A DNA stretch of 64,000 nucleotides from Macrothele yani (GCA_039090855.1 CM077007.1:14619515-14683514); one strand, 5' to 3'. Positions 12,001 to 22,469 are shown, counted from the stretch's first letter. Notes: generated by a model from the letters alone, not told the origin. Translations and numbers: made by a program.

Positions 12001-12032
12001 ACCCACACAAACGTGCACATGTTTGTGTGGGT
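12001..12032. repeat. Hairpin, 12 bp stem
   Basis: ACCCACACAAAC and GTTTGTGTGGGT are perfect inverted arms around the 8-base loop GTGCACAT. Confidence 0.9.
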
Positions 12033-12299
12033 GTGTTTTTAGCTGACTATTATTATATTTACTCTTAGTCACTGCTTGCTCGCCTTACAGAATGATGGAT
12101 GAAATATGATGCACATACTGTGGGCTTACAACAATCAAAGTTTTTTGACTAAGAAACTCACCAATCAGAAACAGCCATCTCTGCAAGGATCAAGGCCCTG
12201 CAACAGAATCAGGGTGACAGGCAACAGATATCACAGATTTTATTTTGGTCCTGCAGACAAAAACAACATCCCCAGAATCCTTTTTAGTCCTCTCTCTTG

Positions 12300-13180
12300 C
12301 AGACTTTCAAACATGGATGCAAGTTTTCCAAAACTTTCCGAAAATGGAAGTTAGTTGAAGTTAAGATTTCTCCCATAATCGTAGTTTTTTTTTTTTTTCA
12401 TGCATTGTTTGCTCTGTCCATGTTACTGCTAAATATCATTTTATTGCGTAAATGTTTGTATTTCAGCTTGAAAATAAATGCAAGCATTTCTGAAAAAGGA
12501 AGTCACATGGATGACAATTTTTTTCCCTTCTCGTGATGCCCTCTCTCTGCTCTGTATTGTTGTTAAGTTGTATTCCATAAATATTTGTATTTCACCATAA
12601 AAACTGGAGGAAAATTTTCGGAAAAAGGAAGTTGGAAGGAATGAAGATTTCTCCTGTAATCACAATTAGTTTTTCCACGATGTCCCCCTCTGTCCAAATA
12701 CTGCTGCTAAATATCATTTTGTTGTAAAAATGTAGTGTTTCAGCTTAAAAATGGAGGCAAAAATTTTCAACAATGGAAGCTAAAGGGAGCAAAGATTTCT
12801 CTGTGACCATAACTTCTTTTTTTTTTTTTTTTTGCGGTGTTCCGCCTACCCTACATTGTTGTTAAATACCATTTAATTACATAAATGTTTGTATTAAAAC
12901 TGAAAATGGAGAATTTTTTCTGAAAATGGCAGCTGTCAGAAAGATTTCTCTTGCAATAGTATTTTTTTCTTTTTGACCTGTATTGTTTTTAAATATAACT
13001 TTATTCCATAAATCTTTATATTTCAGCTTCAAAATGGAGACAAAAATTTTCAACAACAGAGGGTGGACGAAGAGATAATTTATCTCTAAATCGTAATTTT
13101 CCTCTCCTGAAGTTTCCTTTGCGTTATATTGTAGGTAAATAGTATTTTAATTCATAAATGTTGGTATTTTGGCATGATGG
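12300..13180. repeat. Diverged tandem repeat, about 150 bp, six units
   Basis: A unit recurs with starts near 12310, 12465, 12610, 12745, 12905 and 13030. Each carries AAAATGGAGGCAAAAATTTT-like sequence, then GATTTCTCCTGTAATC, a T run, a CTGTATTGTTGTTAAATA word and CATAAATGTTTGTATTTCAG. Units are clearly related but diverged. No gene is seen in it. Confidence 0.85.
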
Positions 13181-13514
13181 CAAGTCAAAAGATCTTATTT
13201 TGCGCTTAAGAGTTCTTTGAAAAGTGTAACAAGGAACACATGCTCTGGGCCAGCAGGCTGCTCTCAGTCATTGTTGAGCGCAGCTGAAATCAACAGACAC
13301 TGACCCCTGTGGAGTGATGTGATATTCACATTGATAATGAACAGATTGTTAAAATTGATGGTACTGTGAAACCTCAAAAGAAAAAAAAAAAAATTAAAAC
13401 GGGTTTAAATTTTTCACATTTGTATAGGTTATGGTAAGGAACAAATTTAGGGAGTAAGATCTAAAAATGTGTTTAATTTATATTTTCCTTACAACAGAGT
13501 GGCACTTTAAAATA

Positions 13515-14695
13515 CACTGAAGAGCAATTGAATTAGAGATACCCGTCTAGTAACGTGTAGCACCACCTTTCACCCTGATGATGGCGGCGATTCGTCTCTG
13601 CATGGACTCGACAAGACACCGGAAGTGTTGGGAAGCCATACGGATCCACGACCCCTGAACAAGCTCCCACAGTTCACTAAGATTTGATGGAGGGGGGTCA
13701 GAGCCTCGAACATCTCTCTCGATGGCACCCCAGATGTGCGCAATGGGATTGAGGTCAGGTGACCTAGCTGGCCAAGGAAGCGAGGTCACGTCGGTGGAGT
13801 GTTCATCCAACCATTCGGATACAATTCAGGAGCGATGGCACGGTGCATTGTCTTGTTGCAGGATGAGGTCCGCAGTGGGATGTTGAAGACGCACAAACAG
13901 GAGCAAATGGTCATCCAGGATATCCCGGTAACGTTGACCTGTGCGGGACGATGTCACACGTTCCAGGGGTCCCATTTCAATCCATGTAAATAGTCCCAAG
14001 ACTAGAATGCCACCCCCACCAGCTTGAAGAGTACTCTGCTGGCAAGAAGGGATCCATCGCTTCATGTGGTTTGCGCCATACTTGTATCCTGCCATCCACA
14101 TGCACCAACGTGAATCTCGACTCATCAGTCCAGGCAACATGTTTCCACATGTCTAGGGTCCAGTGGCGATCTTTTCGCGCCCATGCTAATCTTTGCACTC
14201 TGTGATGAGCGGTCAGCAGCGGTACCCTCGTGGGATGGTGTGGCTGCTTACACGTTTTTGTGCACCAGCGTTAAATTGCCAAGTGATTTCTTGCACTGTG
14301 GCCTGTCTATCCGCTGTTACAATGCGAGCTAGCGGACGATGACCCCGCTCATCCACACGCTGTTGTCCATGGCAGTTGGCCCTTGCAGGGATGGTTTTAC
14401 CGGATTCAATGTACTTACCGTGCACCTGTGACACAGTAGCTCGTGAAAATTCCAGTGCCTGCACGACTTTCGAGATGGAGTGACCCATTCGTCGGGCCCC
14501 GACAATTTGCCCACGATCAAATGCGCTTAGATCCTTCGTCTTACCCATACTCCGTCCAACTCTTACTGATTCCTGTCGCATCACTCCTTATATTGTTGGA
14601 TCGCTGTGTACGTCATGTCATTTCCGTTTACAGGGCCGCCCACAGCGCCACATTTGCATAACACCAGCTGTCTCTAATTCAATTGCTCTTCAGTG
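13515..14695 (-). mobile_element. Tc1-like transposon, family T2
   Basis: The ends are perfect inverted repeats of at least 25 bases beginning CACTGAAGAGCAATTGAATT. TA flanks both ends (13513-13514 and 14696-14697). The transposase lies on the minus strand. Length 1181 bases. Confidence 0.93.
13548..14548 (-). pseudogene. Tc1-like transposase, family T2 (inactivated)
   Basis: The protein starts MGKTKDLSAFDRGQIVGARR at 14548 with the first helix-turn-helix, then ATVSQVHGKYIESGKT. After frame breaks near 14215 and 13980 come AWTDESRFTL (first catalytic aspartate), LQQDNAPCHRS (second), an in-frame TGA, and SLPWPARSPDLNPIAHIWG, where alanine stands in place of the catalytic glutamate. It ends RVKGGATRY. 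I count 36 residues from the second aspartate to the E/A position, the spacing reported for the DD36E (Incomer) group of Tc1-like elements; that assignment is from family knowledge. Confidence 0.88.
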
Positions 14696-14704
14696 TATGC
14701 AGTG

Positions 14705-15445
14705 TACGAGGGTCATAACAAAAGTTCTGCACACGTTAATCTAAAACGGAAGCGGATGATGCAATTGAGAAAATTATTGCGTCATGTCAAGGTCAGACTC
14801 TCAGCAGTGCAGTGGTGTCAGAACGACGCGCTATCATTTGGTGCGTAGTTCCTCAGGTTGAGTCACAGTGTTAGACTAGCGCTTGTACGTGAAAACAGAA
14901 ACTATGGGGGGGGGGGGGAGCTCCGACACAGATCTACACTGCCTTGCAAGAAGTTTGTGGGAAAGGAAATGTTGATCAAAGAACAATTTCTTTCTGAGGA
15001 CTTAAGTTGAGACCGAAAATTCATCCAAAATTGCCCCAACTTTTTGGAAGTGGGAGCGATCTTGCTGCATGATAACACATCATGTTGTGGTGCAGCGCCA
15101 GTACAAGAACTTTTGTTGGAATATGGCTGGGAAACTTTATCCCACCCACCATATAGCCTTGATCTCAGTCCACCAGACTTTCATTTTTTTTCCAAAATTA
15201 AAAAATCGGCTCCGTGACATCCGCTACTAATCGCTGTAAGAACTGCCATTGGACGTGACCCGAGTAATATGACAGCTGAACAAAGATGGCGTACTATGGG
15301 GCACCCAAGACCAACCTCACCGCTGGCAAGCTGTCATTAGCAGCAGAGGGTAGTAAACTGAGCGGAAATAAGGTAAGTTTTCTCCGTTACTTCACACGTT
15401 TCTCAAAAATGGACAGTATGCAGAACTTTTGTTATGACCCACAAA
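14705..15445 (+). mobile_element. Mariner-like element, internally deleted
   Basis: The ends share GGGTCATAACAAAAGTTCTG in inverted orientation (14713 on the left, about 15436 on the right). Inside, a frame reads LLHDNTSCCGAAPVQELLLE…HPPYSLDLSPPDFHFF, the last two catalytic aspartates of a DD34D mariner with 34 residues between. The N-terminal half and first aspartate are missing, and a poly-G run sits at 14907-14919. Non-functional. Confidence 0.8.
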
Positions 15446-15709
15446 TTTATATAAATAAACACATGTGTATATAAATGGCAGGGTTCATACTCATTTTTAA
15501 GAATTAAAATTTAGCCCTTTTTAGGGACTTTTCATACACGAGACTGACGAAGGAAAAAAAAAACTGAACTTTTTAATCACGCGGGTGAAAAATAAGAACG
15601 TGCTGCGAAACAACGTGAATATAACGCGGTGTGAACAAGACAAAAGTGTTCACTGAAATTTATTACATAAATATTAAGCTGGAGCACATCACTGTATTCA
15701 ATATATATA

Positions 15710-17153
15710 CAGGGTGTCCCGGAACTTCGTGTACAAACTTGTAGGGGAGTTAGACAACAAACAGCGTTAGGAACGAGAATTAAATAGGAAAGCATGGGCG
15801 GAAACGTCACCCTCACGTAAGAGACACAAAGACACAGTAAGGCTACAATACAGAAAGCGGTGTAAAACGCTTTATTACACAACAAAAGAGTACAATGTAG
15901 GACTTACAAGCATCACAGGAGGTGTTCGAAGTTGCGCCCATTGGCCTGGATGCACGCATGACACCTACGTGACATGGATTGGCGAACATTGTCGAAGATA
16001 CCTGGCGGATCGTAGCAGCAGCGATGGAGAATCGTGCCACCAGGTCTATTTCAGAATTTACTGGCGTGTCGTACACAATGCTCTTCAAGGCACCCCAGAG
16101 ATAATAATCAAGAGGAGATAAATCAGGTAATCTGGGGGGCCACTCGACGGGACCGCCACGCTCAATCCACTTGGTTCCAAATGTCCGGTCTAAATGGTCA
16201 CATACGCACCTTGGGTAATGAGATGGCGCCCCATCATGTTGCAACCACATTCCGCGTCGAACATGTGTGGGAACATCGTGCAGCATTTCTGAAAGAACCT
16301 CGTGAAGAAAGACGAGATACTTGCGAGCGTCCAGTCGAGGTGGTAAGATGTATGGCCCGACTAAACTGTCTGCCACGATACCCGCCCACACATTAACAGT
16401 GAAGCGTTGTTGTGCGGCTCGCGGTCCGGTTCCGTGTGGGCTGTCTACGGCCCACTTGTGCGTGTTGTGCGTATTGAACACCCCGTCACGTGAAAAGGTT
16501 GCTTCATCACTGAACATAACAGAACTGGGAAATTTCGGGTCAGCCACACTTTGGTGCAGAAACCACTGTGCAAACGCAAGATGTCGTGGGTGATCATCCG
16601 GCTGCAGTAATTGAACTCTCTGAAGATGAAAAGGATGCAAGGCTTCGCCCTGCAGAACGCGCCAGACAGTTGATCGTGACGTTCCGGCAGCAGCGGCAAG
16701 CGCCCGTACACTGCTCCCGGAATTTCGGTCCACAGCATGCAACAGACGCTCTTTCAATATGGGTTTTCTTGCTGTTCGGGACTGCCCGGTATCCTGCATC
16801 GTTGCTGTGAAGGATCTACGTTCCGCAAGGTTCTGATGTACCCGAGCGAACATTTGATGATTTGGTTGGCGCCTCGTTGGATATCTTTCCTGATACAACC
16901 GACCAGCAGCGCGTCCATTTCCGTTGTTTAGGCCATAGACGAAGTGCATATCCGTCAACTCGGCGTGTGTGAAACGATTCATGTTGATCGCACGCAGTCC
17001 GCCTCTACAATGAGGAAGCCACACGTCCCGACCTTGCGAGCTCGCGTACAGCGTCGCTTGTCGTTTCCACCCATGCTTTCCTATTTAATTCTGGTTCCTA
17101 ACGCTGTTCTCTACCTACCTCCAAGTTTGTACACGAAGTTCCGGGCCACCCTG
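15710..17153 (-). mobile_element. DD41D mariner (rosa-type) with about 95 bp terminal repeats
   Basis: Both ends carry long inverted repeats that start CAGGGTGTCCCGGAACTTCG (left) and CAGGGTGGCCCGGAACTTCG (right on the other strand) and stay alignable through GAATTAAATAGGAAAGCATG, about 95 bases. The left flank ends in TA. The right end was later hit by an RTE insertion, and the bases after CCCTG are TG, so the TA duplication is not clean. Confidence 0.88.
15913..16982 (-). pseudogene. DD41D mariner transposase, nearly intact
   Basis: From MNRFTHAELTDMHFVYG at 16982 the frame is open through a DUF4817-type N-terminal DNA-binding region (RRQPNHQMFARVHQNLAE) and the whole catalytic core: MFSDEATFSRDGVFN (first aspartate), MWLQHDGAPSHY (second) and RLPDLSPLDYYLWGALKS (third). 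I count 41 residues between the second and third aspartates. After TIRQ the frame is shifted; the family-like end, RQSMSRRCHACIQANGRNFE followed by HLL, is read in another frame and stops at 15913. A single small indel near 16000 therefore separates this copy from an intact one. The open frame on its own continues to 15843 with unrelated sequence. Confidence 0.85.
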
Positions 17154-17160
17154 TGTGTAT

Positions 17161-20100
17161 CATCATCATCATCATTGTCAACCATTATCAATCCACTGCT
17201 GGACGAAGGTCTCCCCAAGTTTCCTCCACAACGGTCTGTCTTGTGCCAGTCTCCTCCATGTCACCCCTGCATACTTTCGAATTTCATCCACCCATCTCCC
17301 AGGTGGTCTTCTTCTGGGTCTTTTCCTGTCCCTTGGAATCCAATCTAAAATTTCGGCTGTCCATCGATGATCTGTCCTTCTGGCAGTATGTCCAGCCCAT
17401 TGCCATTTCAGGGATTTAACTCTGATCATGATGTCTTCCACTCTTGTCATTTTTCGGATCCACGAGTTCCTCTTCTTATCTCTCCTGGTTACACCAAGTA
17501 TGCACCTCTCCATGCTTCTTTGAGTTGTCTGCAGCCTTTGCATGTCTCTTTTAGTTAAAGTCCACGTCTCTGCACCATACGTAAGCACTGGAAGGATGCA
17601 TTGATCAAACACTTTTCTTTTAAGACATAATGGCATATTGCTCTTGAAAATTATGCTGTTTCTTCCAAAAGCTCTCCAGGCAAGTTTTGTACGCCGATTA
17701 ATTTCTTCATCAATGTGACCCTCACTTGATATCTGCTGTCCAAGATAAACGTACGTGTCTGTTATCTCCAGCTTTTCCCCATCAATCGATAAATCTTCAT
17801 TTCTTGTAAAAGCATTGAACATCACTTTTGTCTTCTGAAAGTTCATTTTTAATCCCACTTCTTTACTCTTGTCAGCAAGTTCCTGGATCATACTCTGCAG
17901 CTCTGATGGGGTAGTTGCAAAAATGACTACGTCATCAGCAAAACGAAGGTGGGTTAGATAATCTCCATTAATCTTTATCCCCTTGTTTTCCCAGCTCAGC
18001 GACTGAAAAACACCCTCCAATGTGGCATTAAAGAGCTTCGGAGATATGGTGTCACCTTGTCTCACTCCCTTTCCAATTTTTACGTGTGTTGTATTTTCAA
18101 ACAGCCTAATCTTTGCACTTGCATTTTCATAGATGTTATTAATAATATTTATGTATGCATCTTCAATACCGCAGGTTTTCAGAGCCATTGTAACTGCTGA
18201 TGGTTTCACCGAATCAAAGGCTTTTTCATAATCGATAAAAGCCATGCACAATGGAAGTTCATATTCCCTCGCTCTTTCAATTAGTTCTCTCAGCACGTGG
18301 ATATGATCTATTGTGCTGTAGCCACTCCTGAATCCAGCTTGTTCTCTCGGTTGAGCCATGTCTAGTGTTACCTTCAAGCGGTGTGAAAGAACTTTAGTGA
18401 AGATTTTATAAACTACTGATAGGAGGCTGATAGGTCTGTAGTTCTTGAGATCCTCAATGTCACCTTTTTTATGTAGCAAGATCATTGTAGCGTTGTTCCA
18501 ATCCTCAGGAATTTTCCCTTCATTAAGGCATCGAGTGAAAATTTGGGCGAGTACTGTTTCGATTTCTCCACTTGCTTCTTGTATGATGTCTACAGTAATT
18601 CCATCTTCTCCTGGAGCTTTTCCCCGCTTCATGTTCTTGATTGCATGTGCAACTTCTGCTGGAAGGACTGGAGGAACTCTGGTACTGGTATCTTTCATGA
18701 TGTCTGGAGTGCATGTATCATCCCTTTCATATAATTTGGAGTAGAAATCTTTCACTCTTGTCAAAATTTCGCCTCTATTTCTTGTTACAGAACCATCTTC
18801 TTTTCTCAGTGCCATAATCTGTTTTCTTCCCTTACTGAGATGTCCCTTTGCTATCTTTAGGCTTTGGTTGTTTTCAATTGCTTTCCTCACTAGTTCACAG
18901 TTGAATTTTCTTAAGTCTTCAGTGATACTTTTTCTTACTGTCTTGCATAGCTCTATATATTCCACTTTGGAAGTCGCATCTTCTTTAGTTGTCCTCATCT
19001 CTCTTCTTTTTTGCATCAACATTTTCGTTTTTCCTGATAATTTGTTTACATGCAACTTGTTCTTAGACCCAGCTAATTTTGTTGCTGTTTCCATAAGAGC
19101 TTTGGTTACTTTTCTGTTAACTTCAGAGATGTCCACTTCTTCCGATGTTAGGCCTTCTAAAGCAGAGAACCTGTTCTTCAGTTCCAACTTGAAGGTATTA
19201 TGGTGTTTTTTAAGGTTGGTTATGTCAATAGATTTTGTTTGTCTTATGAGCTTGCCACGTTCAAGTTTAGTGTTGAGGTGCATCTTACATCTCACCAATC
19301 TATGGTCACTACCTGTGTTGAACTTGTTTAGCACACTGCAGTCTTCTATGACGAATTTTTTGTTACACATAATAAAATCAATTTCACTTGTCGTCCCATT
19401 TGGATGTCTCCAAGTCCATTTCCTGTGTGGCTTTTTCTTGAAGAAGGAGTTCAAGATGAAAAACCCTTCTGCCTCTGCAAACTCAACGAGAGTATTTCCA
19501 CGCTGGTTTCTGTTGCCATGACCAAATTTACCTACTGAAGTTTCATTCTGTTGCCGTTGCCCTATTTTTGCATTGAAATCTCCCATAATTATCTTTAAGT
19601 GCTGCTTACCCTTATTATTTAGATGACGAATTTCCTCATAAAATTCTTCAATTTCTTCTTTAGGATGACTTGTGGTGGGTGCATAAGTTTGAATAATCTG
19701 AGCCTGGTATCTTCTCGAGAGTTGGATAACGAGTCGTGCAGCTCTGTCAGAGGAACTTTCAACTTCTACAACTTTATCCTTCAGTTTCTTGTTTATTATA
19801 AATCCAACACCACTAGTTCTGCCAGTATCTGTCCCACGATAGTAGAAGAGATGTCCACTTTTCAGTTCGATGAGATCTTCTCCTTTTCTCCTTACCTCAC
19901 TTAGCCCCACGATGTCCCACTTAATCCTTTGTAGTTCCTCTTCCAATTCAAGAAGCCTTGAATCAGAAGATAGGGAGCGTCCATTGTACGTAGCCAAGGT
20001 CAGCATCAGATGGCAGCCTAGTCCGGTCCTCCGGGGATTCTTAGCACCCTCTGCCTTCATGTCGCACTGGCCGCTGCCTTGGCCAGGTACATTCCAGCTG

Positions 20101-20345
20101 CCGGAGACTGAGGGCCAAGATTTAAGTTGTGGAATCATTTTGGAGGGGTTTGGCCATAACTCACCACGCTGGCCAAGCGGGTTGGTGAGTGTGGGATAGA
20201 ATTTCCTCTAATCCCGATGGTATAGTTATACCGCTATTGGCGGTCGTCAGAGCCCCTTTAGTGGGAACAGGATGCACCACGAGAAGGCGGGGTTGACATT
20301 TGTCAAGGAGAGGCTGTGATGTTACGCATCACCTGACCTTACATC
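17161..20345 (-). mobile_element. RTE-type LINE, full-length copy 1
   Basis: The element is 3185 bases, the usual RTE length, and lies on the minus strand from GATGTAAGGTCAGGTGATGC (5') to a tail GTTGACAATGATGATGATGA (3'). CCACCCTGTGTGTAT occurs exactly on both sides (17146-17160 and 20346-20360), a 15-base target duplication. The duplicated sequence includes the last bases of the DD41D mariner, so the LINE arrived after that mariner. Three more copies lie at 30334, 41838 and 45257. Confidence 0.95.
17178..20138 (-). CDS. RTE-type LINE polyprotein: AP endonuclease and reverse transcriptase
   Basis: This 986-codon frame is uninterrupted. Residues about 45-285 form an apurinic-like endonuclease that nicks target DNA: TLATYNGRSL, KWDIVGLSEVRRKGE, IIMGDFNAKIG and NTGSDHRLVRCKM hold the expected catalytic positions. 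Residues about 500-790 are the reverse transcriptase: NYRPISLLSVVYKIFTKVLS, QAGFRSGYSTIDH, MAFIDYEKAFDS, GVRQGDTISPKLF and LRFADDVVIFA with the catalytic DD. The tail (WAGHTARRTDHRWT…RPRRRPPGRWVDEI) is typical of the clade. The start chosen is the ATG at 20138; copy 2 has an in-frame ATG about 48 codons further 5'. All expected motifs are present, so it may be able to move; activity is not shown by sequence alone. Confidence 0.93.
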   Translation of the reverse strand: MIPQLKSWPSVSGSWNVPGQGSGQCDMKAEGAKNPRRTGLGCHLMLTLATYNGRSLSSDSRLLELEEELQRIKWDIVGLSEVRRKGEDLIELKSGHLFYYRGTDTGRTSGVGFIINKKLKDKVVEVESSSDRAARLVIQLSRRYQAQIIQTYAPTTSHPKEEIEEFYEEIRHLNNKGKQHLKIIMGDFNAKIGQRQQNETSVGKFGHGNRNQRGNTLVEFAEAEGFFILNSFFKKKPHRKWTWRHPNGTTSEIDFIMCNKKFVIEDCSVLNKFNTGSDHRLVRCKMHLNTKLERGKLIRQTKSIDITNLKKHHNTFKLELKNRFSALEGLTSEEVDISEVNRKVTKALMETATKLAGSKNKLHVNKLSGKTKMLMQKRREMRTTKEDATSKVEYIELCKTVRKSITEDLRKFNCELVRKAIENNQSLKIAKGHLSKGRKQIMALRKEDGSVTRNRGEILTRVKDFYSKLYERDDTCTPDIMKDTSTRVPPVLPAEVAHAIKNMKRGKAPGEDGITVDIIQEASGEIETVLAQIFTRCLNEGKIPEDWNNATMILLHKKGDIEDLKNYRPISLLSVVYKIFTKVLSHRLKVTLDMAQPREQAGFRSGYSTIDHIHVLRELIERAREYELPLCMAFIDYEKAFDSVKPSAVTMALKTCGIEDAYINIINNIYENASAKIRLFENTTHVKIGKGVRQGDTISPKLFNATLEGVFQSLSWENKGIKINGDYLTHLRFADDVVIFATTPSELQSMIQELADKSKEVGLKMNFQKTKVMFNAFTRNEDLSIDGEKLEITDTYVYLGQQISSEGHIDEEINRRTKLAWRAFGRNSIIFKSNMPLCLKRKVFDQCILPVLTYGAETWTLTKRDMQRLQTTQRSMERCILGVTRRDKKRNSWIRKMTRVEDIMIRVKSLKWQWAGHTARRTDHRWTAEILDWIPRDRKRPRRRPPGRWVDEIRKYAGVTWRRLAQDRPLWRKLGETFVQQWIDNG

Positions 20346-20357
20346 CCACCCTGTGTG

Positions 20358-20360
<3 letters not shown>

Positions 20361-20388
<28 letters not shown>

Positions 20389-20389
20389 A
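20361..20389. repeat. TA microsatellite
   Basis: An (AT)n run follows the RTE target duplication and is what is left of the original flank of the DD41D mariner. Confidence 0.95.
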
Positions 20390-21626
20390 CATTTAACAGC
20401 AACACAGAATAAATGTAACATTGCGGAGAAAAAAATGACGACTACTGGCAAAGTCTACGCTCTGTCCGACTTCAGTTTTAGGAAAGTTTCCTCCATTTTG
20501 AAGCTGCAAAACAAATATTTATGAAATAAAATTATATTCACGTCTTTTGAATCAATTCTTACACGAATTAAATTTATCAAAGCTATTCAAAATCAATGCA
20601 ACCGATTTGGAAAATAATCAACTGGTTCCAACAATCGATAAAACATCCAGAAATAGAAACATCTACTCAGTTCCACTAGCGGCTAAAAAGCATGTTACGA
20701 AAATTAACAAATGGTGAACAACAAGTTTCTCACACTACAAGAAAGGTACCACAGACAAAGAAATTTCAAATTGAACAGTTAAAAGAAGAAATATAAAAAA
20801 GGAAACATTATATAAGTTTACGTCTGCTAGCGGAAGAATTGAAAATAGGCGAAAATTATTTTTCATGGTAAAAGCTTTCGACCTTTATGCAGCTAGTGAG
20901 AAATCTTTGTGTTACTTAAAGAGGATAATGCTCCACATCTCTGTTGTAGCAAATGGCATACAGTGAAGAAGAAATTTCTCAATAGCATTTTTAGAAGTGG
21001 CAATACAGCTGCAAACTGAAGTACACAAGCACCACCAACTATGAACTACGAAATTCCTCGTATACTAGCCTTAAGTGAAAAGGTAAATGACATCCGGTGT
21101 TGAAAGAATTTTTTTAATCGCACATGTAAAAACAGTGATGTCGAGAAAAACAAAATAAGCATATGAGCCCCTAGCGCCGCAATTGTGTGCTATTTTGGAA
21201 AAAACACACACACACAGTTTGCGTACTTAATAGTATCTGACCGAAGAAAGAAGTTTTTCAATCGGGTTTTTAGTCAAGCAGATATTGCTGTAAACGGAAA
21301 CTTGAACTTACACCCTCTGGTGGCAGACTTGTGAGCTACGAAAAATTTGAAATTATATGAGAAACATTTCCTTATGGTAACACTCTCCAACAATGAAATA
21401 ATTTTTCAAATCGGACTCTTAGAAGCAGAGATATCGACAAAAATAACATATGCTTTACGCCCCCTGGCGGGTAAACCATGCATTATTTTAAGAAGAAAGT
21501 ATTCTCAAAAAGTCTTTCAATGAGAGCGGTATCGGTCAACGAAATAATTTTTTCACTCAAGTTTTCAGGAGCTCAGATTTTGCTACAAATACATCAGATG
21601 CAGAAATTAACACTTACACCCCCTGG

Positions 21627-21808
21627 TTAGTTAGTTAGTTAATTGATTTTAGTGGCGAAAAGGGCCAGGTTTGGCCAAAGAGCGCCAGACACAGAACAAC
21701 CAGTTAAAGATATTTAAAAAGCGGGGTGAAATGATTAAGAGCAGACAGGCTTGGCAAAAGTTAGAATAGAGAATGATAAAAGCTGTGAAGACTAGTTAGT
21801 CAATTAGG
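21627..21808 (-). mobile_element. Short retroposon with (TTAG)n end
   Basis: A 182-base insert sits between two copies of TACACCCCCTGG (21615-21626 and 21809-21820), a 12-base target duplication inside a satellite Z monomer. It starts with TTAGTTAGTTAGTTAATTG on plus, so on the minus strand it ends in a (CTAA)n tail. It contains TTTTAGTGGCGAAAAGGGCC, TTGGCCAAAGAGCGCCAGA. It has no coding potential and looks like a SINE or a severely 5'-truncated LINE. Confidence 0.8.
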
Positions 21809-22195
21809 TACACCCCCTGGTGGCTAAACCATTATTTATCAAATATTAGAAATTATAGGCAAAGCATTTCCTATCAGCAGCTGTATCTGGCGCAGAAAGA
21901 AGTTTTCTAATTGAAATTTTAGAAGCAGAGATATCGGGGAAAACACAATTTATTTTAACGCCCCCTAGCGAAAAGTCTATGTATAACTTGAAAATTTTGA
22001 AATTATATGATAATATTTTACAACAGAAACACTGTCTAGCAAAGAAGGAATTTTTCAAATCTGACTCCAAATGTCTGTGCTATTCGTGCCAACTAAATAC
22101 ACCAAAATAACTGAATGCTGTCTAGACACGGTACCAAACAATGGGGATAATTGCAGATTAAAAGATGAACTTTTATTTACAACTTAAAGCCATAT

Positions 22196-22244
22196 ATACA
22201 TGCGAGATCTTTCAGACCCACTATGGGTCCATCATCCGGCACCG
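22196..22244 (-). ncRNA. Candidate type I hammerhead ribozyme, copy C
   Basis: Minus strand: GTGC, CGGATGA (consensus CTGATGA, one change), stem II GGACCC / GGGTC with loop ATAGT, then GAAA, a minimal palindromic helix III AGATCT, the cleavage triplet ending UC at 22204, and GCAT closing stem I. Core order and spacing match minimal type I hammerheads known from Penelope-like elements. The U4 to G change may reduce or abolish activity. Confidence 0.7.
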
Positions 22245-22469
22245 CAGAGGGGTGTTTCCAGGATTATAAAGTCGGAAAAAACAACCCACAATGCATTGGC
22301 ATGGAGGCGCCGCTCAAGCCCACGCATGCGCACTTGTTAAATATATAAACATGCAAATATTATAAAAGTACAAGAAACACAATTACAGATTACGATGATA
22401 TATACAATGATGTAAAATAAAATGTCTCCATGATGAGGGTAATGTTGACGGCATGTCGTCATTACAACA

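Noticed and set aside
18868..19521. 217-codon open frame opposite RTE copy 1.
   Set aside because: It is a shadow of the conserved RTE frame; the same shadow appears opposite copies 2 and 3.
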